Of a stretch of DNA of 64,000 bases, positions 32,526 to 41,499 are shown piece after piece; the first letter of the stretch is position 1, and every line of letters starts with the position of its first letter. Source of the DNA: Marasmius tenuissimus (lineage: Eukaryota > Basidiomycota > Agaricomycetes > Agaricales > Marasmiaceae); contig JAQOTA010000019.1 of assembly GCA_029532415.1 (NCBI GenBank), forward strand, positions 420,333 through 484,332, written 5' to 3'. The translations under genes and the position numbers were made by a program. The notes below the pieces were generated by a model. It saw only the letters and a list, made by a program, of their open reading frames with translations. It was not told the DNA's origin and made no database searches.

Positions 32526-34067
32526 CTACAGTCCTTCGGGAAAATCCACATTGGATCGTCGAATTGCCTTCTTCCCTTTACCGGTTGGTTGAGAAGGTCC
32601 CGCCTGCACTCCATTGACTTGTGCAGTTGTCCCCATTTCGGAAGACTCGGTTTCGACTATTTCCTGGATACTCGCAGAGTTGATGTTGACTTCGGATGGG
32701 GCATCCGAGGTGTCAATATCATATTCTTTGGCCATTTCCATTAGCCGTTGGTAGAAGGTTTTGCCGGAGGCTGTACCTTTACCAGAGTTTCCGCTCTTGT
32801 TGCCTTGACCTGATGTTGAAGGATTTGACGTTGAAGCTCTTGGAGCAGGTCGCTTGTGCTCATTCCCAGGCTTCTCGTAACAATCATTGGTATTATGTGT
32901 TTTCGATTTAGCCTTGAAGCCTTTACCAGAGCAGATCTGACATAGTTTCTGCTTGGCATCCTGGGAATTTGCGTGTTTCGCCTTGACCTTCTTTGCCGAG
33001 TCTATATCCATCGCATCAGGGTCAGACTTCTTATTATTGCCATTGCCTGTGTTACTGCTACCGCCAGTAGCAAAAACGTCCCTTGTCGACTTTTCCGGGT
33101 GAAGGAACTTATACGTCTTGATCAGAAGCTCGAGATAAGCATCCCATTTCTTAGGAATTTGGTTGTTAACCTCATAAGGAACCATCACACTACGCAGGTC
33201 CTTGGGTATAACCTCTCTGAGCTTATCTATGAAAAGATTATCGTCCTCATATCCGACCACGCGGGCAAGAGTACGATACTGTTCGGCATATTTGATAAAG
33301 TCCTTGTGCGCCAAGGTTTCGTTCTTCCAGAGGGCAGTAAGCGCCTTCTTGTAGCTTTCTATATCATCTTTCTCTCCATAGATGGCAAGTTCGTTAACGA
33401 ATTCTTGGAAAGTGCCCAAATCTTCGCCTGCAGTAAGCTTATCAAAGTATTTCTGCAGGTACGTTGCAGCAGCACCTCGTACACGGGTAAGAGCCGTGAC
33501 GATTTGATGCTTGTCGGTAATGATTCCATAATGCGAGTTGTACAAACTGAGTTGATTTACCCAGTCCTTCAAGTTCACTTTCGAATCTGATCCAGAAAAT
33601 GTTGGTGGTTCTGGGATTTTGAATCCAGCTTTTCCACCACCACCACCGGTTGCGTTATCGACTGACAAGGCATTGAATTGGTCCCGGTAGTGCTGTATTT
33701 GTTCTTTCATGGATTCCATGACCGCCGTTTGCATCTGCGTCATGAGTTTCAGATCGTTGATTTGTGACTGAAGTACAAGGGTGTTGTTGTATACTCCACC
33801 CAGTTCAGGATTGAATTGATCTTTGATTGCTACGACATGATTGTCAACAACCCTTTTCATCCTGTTTACTGCATCTCCATGGGCATTTCGAATCAATTGA
33901 CTAAGTTGGGTCATTTGTTCATTGGTGAGACCCATTACATTTTGATCAAAATGTGCAACAAGCAGCTGGTTCCACTCGTCAATAGTTGGCCACTGGACTT
34001 CAGGAAATTCAGGTTCCCAAGCATCATGTTCTGCCAAGTTTGAAACTGGTGCGGGTGTGGTTGACAT
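32526..34067 (-). CDS. gag: Gag of element 2
   Basis: 513 aa. The N-terminal half includes helical segments (VMGLTNEQMTQLSQLI, MQTAVMESMKEQIQ). The capsid-like region at about residues 150-330 has LKDWVNQLSLYN and FQEFVNELAIYG. A Cys/His motif, CQICSGKGFKAKSKTH then NTNDC, sits near residue 385; it is a zinc knuckle with a long C-to-H spacing. The basic Ser/Gly-rich stretch after it is typical of nucleocapsid. It ends VDFPEGL, where pol begins in the -1 frame at a GATTTTCCC stretch. The start MSTTPAPV is favoured because the next open frame upstream is separate. Confidence 0.92.
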   Translation of the reverse strand: MSTTPAPVSNLAEHDAWEPEFPEVQWPTIDEWNQLLVAHFDQNVMGLTNEQMTQLSQLIRNAHGDAVNRMKRVVDNHVVAIKDQFNPELGGVYNNTLVLQSQINDLKLMTQMQTAVMESMKEQIQHYRDQFNALSVDNATGGGGGKAGFKIPEPPTFSGSDSKVNLKDWVNQLSLYNSHYGIITDKHQIVTALTRVRGAAATYLQKYFDKLTAGEDLGTFQEFVNELAIYGEKDDIESYKKALTALWKNETLAHKDFIKYAEQYRTLARVVGYEDDNLFIDKLREVIPKDLRSVMVPYEVNNQIPKKWDAYLELLIKTYKFLHPEKSTRDVFATGGSSNTGNGNNKKSDPDAMDIDSAKKVKAKHANSQDAKQKLCQICSGKGFKAKSKTHNTNDCYEKPGNEHKRPAPRASTSNPSTSGQGNKSGNSGKGTASGKTFYQRLMEMAKEYDIDTSDAPSEVNINSASIQEIVETESSEMGTTAQVNGVQAGPSQPTGKGKKAIRRSNVDFPEGL

Positions 34068-34151
34068 TGCTGTTCAGATGTATTAACGAATTGTTCCATC
34101 GTAAATATGAAGAGAAGAAAGAAAGGCTGCCAAGCCGTTATGCCAAGTATA

Positions 34152-35042
34152 TTATACATCAGGGAATATTACATCGAGATTGTCGATTTCTTGACAAATC
34201 TCTACAAGTCTATCCTTTAAGTCATGTAAGGAAACCTTCTTAAACATTTTAATAGCTCCCTTCAACTGTCTCCATTGGGTATTGGACATTTTGTGCCCCA
34301 ATTCCTCTGTTTTATCAATCCCATGATAAAAATCCTGAAGTCTATCATACTTCTCCCATACCCTATTTGCAAGCTCCACTGGTATCCTCATCGGAGGACC
34401 TCCCAATTTGGCTTGAGATTCCTCAAACGATAATTCATGGAAAATTCTATCCATGCGCTTAATACAAGCGGCAAGGAGAGGTTGATATTCGGGAATTCGT
34501 CGGAGGTTCTTCGTGCGTCGGAAGTGGAGATGGTTAGGAATGGGTTCAGGAATCTGATATTCGATTCGTTCGAGAAGAGATAGAGGATTGACTGGTGGAG
34601 GTGGAGATGAGAGGCGTTGGAGGAGAGTCCTTCGCTTTTCCAAGCCCATACGAGCAAGTAAGCTGAGACGTTGAGTGTGTTCACGAGCCTCCTGTTGAAG
34701 CTGAAGAGTTTCGGTTGTTGAATGTTTGTTGATAGGTGTGATAAACTGATGGTTCTTGGCTACTTTCGGCATAACTATGGCAAAATGGCATAAGTACAAC
34801 ATATCCCTTTTCAGAAGACATGGTACAAGAAAAGAAAAACCGTATACGGCCATGCATGTTGTCTCGGGGAAAGGGAAATCGGATCCTAGCACTGTCCACA
34901 GCACTACAAGAGGTGAAACATGTTTACACACGTCCTCAACTCGCAAGACCAGCTGGCCGTCACTTTCGCGGACCACCACCGAAGTGGTTTCTGACCTCTT
35001 TGCATAATGCAGCGAGTACCCCTTACGCCTAGGGTCCGGCAA
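34152..35042 (-). CDS. Extra pre-gag open frame of element 2 (unknown function)
   Basis: An open frame of 296 codons lies between the 5' LTR and gag on the element's strand, 84 bases upstream of the gag ATG. The better-supported start is the internal Met at 34772 (MPKVAKNHQFITPINKH), giving about 206 aa; the residues before it have an untypical mix. The protein is rich in Leu/Arg/Glu with likely helices (QLQQEAREHTQRLSLLARMG; KGAIKMFKKVSLHDLKDRLV) and a Pro-rich link. No known domain is recognised. It could be an accessory protein of the element, a captured host gene or an N-terminal gag extension. Most Ty3/Gypsy elements lack a frame here. Confidence 0.6.
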   Translation of the reverse strand: MPDPRRKGYSLHYAKRSETTSVVVRESDGQLVLRVEDVCKHVSPLVVLWTVLGSDFPFPETTCMAVYGFSFLVPCLLKRDMLYLCHFAIVMPKVAKNHQFITPINKHSTTETLQLQQEAREHTQRLSLLARMGLEKRRTLLQRLSSPPPPVNPLSLLERIEYQIPEPIPNHLHFRRTKNLRRIPEYQPLLAACIKRMDRIFHELSFEESQAKLGGPPMRIPVELANRVWEKYDRLQDFYHGIDKTEELGHKMSNTQWRQLKGAIKMFKKVSLHDLKDRLVEICQEIDNLDVIFPDV

Positions 35043-35227
35043 TTGTCCGTCAGCATGCAGACATTAAAAGTCCACTCCCACAAGGGGATGCCTTCCGACT
35101 AGACACACCAGCCTTTTTCAGAACCGATGGCCATATCCCCCAGATCCATATGAGCCCCCAGAACCCTCAGAGACATAATGACATGACCTGTAAACAGAAA
35201 TTACTGCAGAGCAGCAGCAACGAAGCA

Positions 35228-35238
35228 AGACTAAAGAA
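35228..35238 (-). promoter_or_regulatory. Proposed self-priming primer-binding site, element 2
   Basis: On the element's strand TTCTTTAGTCT starts two bases after the 5' LTR. It is perfectly complementary to AGACTAAAGAA inside that LTR (35346-35356), whose first base is 33 bases after the first T of the TATA box. This is the same geometry as element 1. No TGG tRNA primer site is visible. Confidence 0.62.
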
Positions 35239-35240
35239 AC

Positions 35241-35769
35241 TATCACAAATCCACTACTCACCTGTTCAGATGTGGTTTTGATGATAAGGGAATAACTGAT
35301 GTGAATGCAGAGAGCAGAGGAGATGTTGTCAAAGGACAGAAGACGTTCTTTAGTCTGAGGTTTATGCCTCAGACGATCTAGCTTATATACATGGATTCTA
35401 TAGGACCCCAGACACTATCTAAGACCTATGATACCTAAGCTGACTGATGCACTCGTCAGGATGAGTCTACTATGAGTCGTGATGGTGCAATCAAGGTGTA
35501 AGTATGAGTCGAGTGAGTCGTAAGAGTCAACTCGAGTGGTTGAGCTGTCCACACAGCACATGACTCGCCGTAGTCATGGTGTGGCAGATCTAGACCTATG
35601 CGTATCCCCTTTAGTTACAGATCTATCTAGATGAGTCCAGACCGAATCTATAGAACAAGAGATCAGATGTCTACTGATAAGATGTTGGATTTGGATCGAA
35701 TGATATGATAACCACATGGCACAGATAAGATATAGGGAGATTAGATGTAGAGAGAGAAAATCTGTGACA
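35241..35769 (-). repeat. 5' LTR of element 2
   Basis: 529 bp. Contains the TATA box, a GTCTGAGG/CCTCAGAC hairpin immediately before the predicted transcript start, and the sequence proposed to self-prime. Confidence 0.96.
35382..35389 (-). promoter_or_regulatory. TATA box in 5' LTR of element 2
   Basis: TATATAAG on the element strand, the same octamer as in element 1. It is followed at +33 by the proposed RNA 5' end. Confidence 0.6.
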
Positions 35770-35779
35770 GATATGACAG

Positions 35780-36460
35780 TGATTGAACCGTGCGAGGATG
35801 ATCTCCAAGTTACCCGGCGCCCTATTGAAGAGTCCTATATGGAGTACACGCACGAAGTCGGGCGCTATCTTGATGTGTATTACTTCCAGCAAGATCCCCA
35901 GCCACCACTCGAAGAATTCGGCAAATCCGTTTACGCTGCATGGTCCGAGGTCTGGCCCAATCCTCTGGATTTGAAAAAGGTTCGGAAACACGCCGGTAGC
36001 GATCATGAACAAGCCGCACGTATTTTGGAGGAGGTGTGCGCTTGTGTGATTATTTTTTTTGCTGTTTCTAATGCCTTCATAGATGCTGATCACGGATGCT
36101 GCCACCGAAACAGCAGTATACCAACAAAATGTTCGAAACCGTCTCGAACTTCCGGTGTTCACTCTGCCAGAGAGCGTACAAGCTGGACGGATCAAATGGG
36201 ACAGTGCTATGGTGATCATTGCTGAGCACGGTCAGTGGGTGCGGTGGGCGAATAAGGACTACATGAAAGACCTTGAGGCCTTGAAGAAAGCTGACATAGC
36301 GAGGAAGGAGGGGCATATGAGGGCATGGGCGCAAGCTGTCACCGAACCGGGCTTGGCAGTTCTCGCAGCACTGGACAACTTGAAGAATATTACGGGGCGC
36401 ATGGATATGGCGTATGAAAAGGCCCTAGAGGAATTTTTAGGGAAGAAGTATCATGAGTAG
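35780..36460 (+). CDS. Uncharacterised protein; intron 1 carries retrotransposon element 2
   Basis: Exons 2 (35780-36033) and 3 (36083-36460) encode most of a 213-aa protein. A 10-base first exon, ATGCATTCCT at 28163-28172, splices in phase if intron 1 runs from GTGAGT at 28173 to ..gacag at 35779. Without the element and one GATAT copy this intron would be 70 bases, normal for this genome. The protein is acidic/aromatic (EYTHEVGRYLDVYYFQQDPQ; MVIIAEHGQWVRWANKDYM) with no recognised domain. It is divergent from the basic protein at 27018-27807. It may be cargo of the surrounding transposon. Exon 1 is short, so the start is uncertain. Confidence 0.6.
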
Positions 36461-36616
36461 ATATTCTGTGTTTCTCGTTGCTCTCGGTCGCTACTTGGTT
36501 GTGTATGTTCATTGCCATAATATGTTTTCTGAAATTTGGGTCGACGCAGAATCCAAAGACATAGTCCATATGGGAAGTTGATGCAATGTGTACTCATGAA
36601 AGGACTCGGACACAAA

Positions 36617-36705
36617 GACGCCGTGGTCTAGTAGTTATGTGTATTGAGAGCATGTCGAGCATATTGAGTAAGCCTGAAGTCGTAAGTTCGATTCCCCTTC
36701 ATCGA
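36617..36705 (+). other. tRNA-like relic with A and B box sequences
   Basis: TGGTCTAGTAGTTA (from 36624) matches a pol III A box and AGTTCGATTCC (36685-36695) a B box, 61 bases apart start to start. The flanking bases cannot form a paired acceptor stem or T stem, so it is not a working tRNA. It could be a decayed tRNA or the head of a SINE. Confidence 0.4.
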
Positions 36706-36782
36706 AATTTTTATCAAACAACCTTCCCCCCCCTAAAGAAACCGCACTGTGTATTCGGGTAATAAACACGTCTGCTCAGATT

Positions 36783-37525
36783 ATGCTACACAATCTGAGC
36801 ACCGATAAAAATTCATCTATGTGCGACTTCGGTTGGACTGACGCCGGGAAACTCGTTTCTTCAGAACTCCTCGGAACCCAGTGTGGGAACATTGGGACTA
36901 GCCCAATCGGGTATGTGGTGCACAGCTTCTCTTGTTTGTTTTTCCCTCTCACCATGACTTATCAGCTCCCCCTTCCGTCCCAGCTCTGTGCAAACCTGAT
37001 TTTTGGCCCTCTCAGAACTGTCAGAAATTAGAAAACAGATATTGCAGCGAGTTCTATCATGTTCTCGAACCCTTACATACATGGCGTGCACCGTCGTGCA
37101 CCTCCTGCTACAGTGCACTTCCTTCCGCCCTCGCGATGCTTCCTTCTATCCTTAATACGGCAACGAATTAGGCTTCTTCGGGTCCAGTTCACTCAAAATC
37201 CTGCATCGTGTTGCATCGAGTCTACGGCCTCCTTCCTTTTCCTCCACCATTTTCTCCCCGTTTTTTTCCTCCTACTCTGCACTACTACCCAGTGCACCCT
37301 CGGCCCTCCTTACTCAATTCTCAACGTGTGAGTCGAATCAATCTTGTCTTTCTCTCTTTTATTTAGTGATCTCAATATTTAGGTCTCTACTTCGTTTAAA
37401 ACGCGTCTCGCGACAAACACGCCAAAAAACGCGTAACTTGTCTCCTAGTCTTCTCTCGGTAAGTCCATAGTTTCTTTTACGCGTGTTCACGTTGCTCAGT
37501 AAAGTAATTTTCTCCGTAGGTCAAG
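36783..37525. other. Upstream region of the 37.5-kb gene
   Basis: Pyrimidine-rich stretches and intron-like GT...AG pairs just before the ATG at 37526 (for example a GTAAGT near 37461 and a tag at 37520) suggest a spliced 5' untranslated region. No separate gene is supported. Confidence 0.35.
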
Positions 37526-40500
37526 ATGCAACTACCCCCCTCGACTGATGATTACACTGACGATCAAGACCACCCAACGCAGCCAGGTACTCCCGAGTCA
37601 AAGGACCCTTACGACGACTCTGTGGAGGCGGCCTTTCTTGAAGACCCAGCGACCATTGCTGTCTACGATCAGACCATGGCCCAATACAACCAGTCAATGG
37701 CTACCGAGGACCCTTATGATGACCCCGAGGAAGCCACTTTTCTTGAAGACCCAGCAACGATTGCTGTCTATGACCAGACCATGGCCAAATACAACCGGGC
37801 AAATGGTTCTGACGATACCGCCATGCGCCCTGCCTCCTCCTCTGTCCCACCTCACGGTTCCTCCACTGATATCTTGCCTCCCACCTCTCCTCTTGGTCGT
37901 ACTTCCTACTCCCTCCCTCCCATCACTGTTGCACCAGACTCTCCATCGAAGAGGAGGATAATACCCACCGAAAAAGCCCCTCGGTCTGTCCTAACCGTTG
38001 CTGCTCAGCGCGACAGCAACAACGTGCAGCTCCATCCCGTTCCCGCTCAAAACTCCGATGGTCAGCAAGATAATGACCGTCTGCAGCCATCTGGAGTGTT
38101 CCCTCACCAGGGTCAACCACTCCCGAATCCTCAGCAGATTCCTCAGGATCTGCATCATTGGCTGTCGCTTTACGGTGTATCTCTACCGCAAACGTCGCCG
38201 GCAAATGACCCTGGTCCCTCTCACCAGGCAATGGAATCACCTCAATTTATACCCGCCGCCTCGAATTCCACGACTTTCACGCCTCCCGCAGTCACTGCCT
38301 CTGCAGTCACGCCTCCCGCACCTATATCTGTCGACTCGGCAGCCTCTGCACCCCCACCGGAGGATGCATCAGATACGAGGATGGATGTTGATGATGGACC
38401 CCGACAGCGCGGTCGACCCACAAACATCCAGGTAGATGCTCTCTACGTGCAATACAAGGAAATGGACCTGGCCGTGCGACGATGTGCGGATGCTGCTGGA
38501 TTGCCGCCCCCGAGCTTCATGGAAAAATACAACAAACGTTCCGTCCTCAAGAAACAAGAGAATGTGTGGAACGATTACCAGAGCTATGCGTCTCATCCTG
38601 ACAACATCCTCGCCGAGGCGAGTCGTTTACTGGGCATCGCGGAACGACAACATGAGTATGCGGCGTTCACAGGTATGTTTCTGTTGCCCCACTACTGTGT
38701 TGCTGTTCTGATAAACATCTGTTTTTTTTTAATTCTCCCAGCGGACCCAACCAAGAAATTGAGCAAGGACCAACTCGGCGCTACCTGGAAGGCCTTCCAG
38801 GCCGAACATGGTGACGAGGCCGCTAAGGAGCATTTGGCCTCATGGGTTAGTATCCATGATACGGACGAGGTTGTTTCTCAGCGCAAAGTTGACCGCCGCC
38901 GAACGTTTGACATCATTACGCGCCAGATTGATGATTTTGTGAGTGTCCGCATTCCCGTGTAACGTATCTCTCTGATGGCCCCTGTTCAGCTTGAAATGTG
39001 TTACAACATCTACGACTTCAATTTCTGGTTGATCGGGAGTGGGGGTCAGATCCTCTCAGACCAATCGCTAATTCATTTCTTTGAATGAAATGAGAGTAAA
39101 GGTGTAAGTGACATCAATTTGTCTGGGCGTCAGCTTACTAACTTCATCTCTTTTATAGTTTGCAGAGGCTGGATTCTTGAAGAGCAAAGATCGGCTCGGT
39201 GCGTTTTACAGAGCACACACTGGGTACGAGCTCCATCTTTGCTGCGACTGCTATGTGTCTGACTTTCCATTAGCCATAAGAAGATCGAGGCCTTCACCAA
39301 GCAGGAACTCATTGCGATGGCTGAAGCTCATGGCCTCGTTGTGGCCGAGGGGGCTCAGACCCGCCCGGAGCCTGTCATTCCAACTACCATCCCGACTGGT
39401 CCAGTTCATAGCACCGTGAAGAAGCCGTCGAAAACAGATCTTGCCAACCAAGCGAAGGATGCCATGGTAGTAGCGGCATGTAAGCTTCAACTTTCCTACT
39501 ACATGTACTTGTCACTCACGCAAACCCCCTACCTCCAGTGAAAATTGATGTCGACTTCAAAAGGAAGCTATGGTGGACGGCCATCGCTACCCAGTGCCTC
39601 GAAAAAGGCTTCAGCATCGTCAACTATCCTCGCGGCGTTACCCTGCCTTGGAAGACTCAAGACGGTGGAAGGAGGAAGGGCATACAGAGCCACTCGATGG
39701 ACGAGCTCCTCAAGCTCACTGAGTCGTGTGCCGAGTCGTCTCCAAACCCTCTGACCTTTGAGCGGGCCGATTCAATAAGTAAGCTTCCCACCCTGATTGA
39801 AAGTTCTAAGACATATCTAACTCTTGTGCAGAGCTCCGAAACAACGACATCCCCGTGCTTGCTCGTGCGCCAGATGAGAAGGGGAATGTGGAGACCTTCT
39901 TCTACAAGGATACTCTAGGCCCCGGTCACCTCCCACCTCCATCTAGCAGCGAAGGCACAATCTGCATGGTCAAGACTGAGTGTCAAGACCGTATTCTTGA
40001 TGATGCTTCATGTGATAGCGACGGGGCCGGCGATGCTACCCCAACTGCTACACCATCGCAGTCCTTCCGCCGGTCTACACGTCCCACCAGTAAGGTCTCG
40101 CTCAACCTGAACTTGGAGGAAGACGAGGACGAGGACGAAGATGTTGACCAGATTCGCGACAATGACGACGACGACTACTATGAAGATGGACCCGATGGAT
40201 ACACGACAAGCCCAAGCAAAAGTGAGCCTTCTACGACAAAGTTGATTAGCCGACTGCGATACTGAAGTTCTACCTCTAGTACAACGCAAAAGTACTAAGG
40301 GAAAGACTGCGAGCAGGCCAACGGCTCCCAGCTACTCTACTCAGCTCAAGGGCAAAGGAAAAGCCCTAGTACTGGATGTCACTCCACGACGTAAGTCACT
40401 TTTGTTCTTTTTCCTTCGATTTGTGAGTCTTCCAGCTCACTGACTACACTACAGCCACGAATAGTACAAAGCGTAAAGATTCCCCAGTCGCTGTTGCACC

Positions 40501-41499
40501 ACCCAATGACGCTGCAAAGCGGATGAAGACCAGTGCCAAGTCTACAGGGTGGGCAACTGGGTTCACGTCGTACCCAAACGTCAATCGTAAGTTTCTTCCG
40601 CATTCACCGTTTAGATCCCTTACTCACTCGCCCTTGTAGGTCTTCGGGAACAGCAGCCAAGCTCAGCCTCTACCTCCATTGCCCCGGCCGATGCTGACTT
40701 CCAGCCCATGGAACTTCAACCACCCCCGAATCCCTCAACGACACTAGCCGGTGCACCAAAGACGGCTCAGCCTGCCAACTCAAAACCCTCGAGCGCAACA
40801 GCCCAGCCTCTGCCTACCACGACTTTGCAGGGCAACATCGCCAGGTCTGCCGCGCCTATCCGACGGACAATGCCCAGTGCAGCGCCAGGGAAAAACACCC
40901 GCGCTGCCATTAACGTCGCTGCGGCGCCCAAGGATACTGCCACGAATTCTGATCGTGCTCCAGTAGTACCCAGGCCAGTGGGGAATGCAGCATCAAGGAG
41001 CTACCCCTACCCTCCTCCCAATGCCAACGTAGCGCACAAGACCGCCGGTACCCCAGTAGCACCCAAGCCAGCAGAGCAAATGATCCCGGCATCGACTCAC
41101 ACAACCACCAACGCTGCCCCGACTCGTGCAACTACCAACGTTGCCCCGTCCCGTGCAACTCCCAGCCTTGCTCCGACGCATCCAACCATCAATACTGCTT
41201 CGGCTACTAGCAGTGTAGGTGCACCTCCGCCCCAGAACAATGCACCACCCCCACTCCAGGTTCCAATGGGCGTGCCGCAACAGTTCTACCCCATTCAGAC
41301 TGGGCACCAGCAACAGACACAGCCAATGCAGGCGCCACCACCCCATTCCCAACAGAACCCCCTTGCAGTATTGCAGAACCTCTCCCCCGAGGGCGTCCAG
41401 TCCCTTCTAGCGTTTGTATCGATGTTCCCAGGAGGGTTGCCAGGTGGGAGCAACGGATGGAATGGTGCAAGCGGCGGTGGTGGTGCCGGTGCATCGTAG
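37526..41499 (+). CDS. Large low-complexity uncharacterised protein, one in-frame TGA
   Basis: Ten exons (37526-38672, 38742-38938, 38990-39103, 39159-39223, 39274-39479, 39539-39778, 39832-40221, 40280-40390, 40455-40586, 40640-41499) splice consistently to about 1150 codons. The N-terminus has a duplicated block of about 36 residues (DPYDD ... FLEDPATIAVYDQTMAQYN). A Pro/Ser-rich region follows, then a conserved-looking core (ALYVQYKEMDLAVRRCAD, LGATWKAFQAEHGDEA, CYNIYDFNFWLIGSG, FAEAGFLKSKDRLGAFYRAH), an acidic stretch and a long Ala/Pro/Thr-rich tail with Gly-rich end. I recall the core from mushroom-fungus repeat-associated proteins; function is unknown. With this splicing exon 3 has TGA at 39086-39088, so the gene is either damaged or spliced differently there. 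Confidence 0.6.

Larger units (their letters stand above)
28238..35769 (-). mobile_element. Ty3/Gypsy chromovirus LTR retrotransposon, apparently intact (element 2)
   Basis: A 7532-bp element on the minus strand. The two 529-bp LTRs look identical by eye, and a perfect 5-bp target duplication GATAT lies at 28233-28237 and 35770-35774. On the element's own strand the LTR starts TGTCACA and ends TGTGATA, so the terminal dinucleotides are TG...TA. A G-rich purine tract (28770-28780) precedes the 3' LTR. Gag and pol are open, with pol in the -1 frame, and an additional frame lies between the 5' LTR and gag. The chromodomain places it among chromoviruses. Identical LTRs imply very recent insertion. 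It sits inside intron 1 of a small plus-strand gene. Confidence 0.96.

Noticed and set aside
29397..34243. Plus-strand frames inside element 2
   Set aside because: Antisense of gag and pol; no independent signals.
36617..36705. Functional tRNA gene
   Set aside because: A and B boxes are present but acceptor and T stems do not pair.
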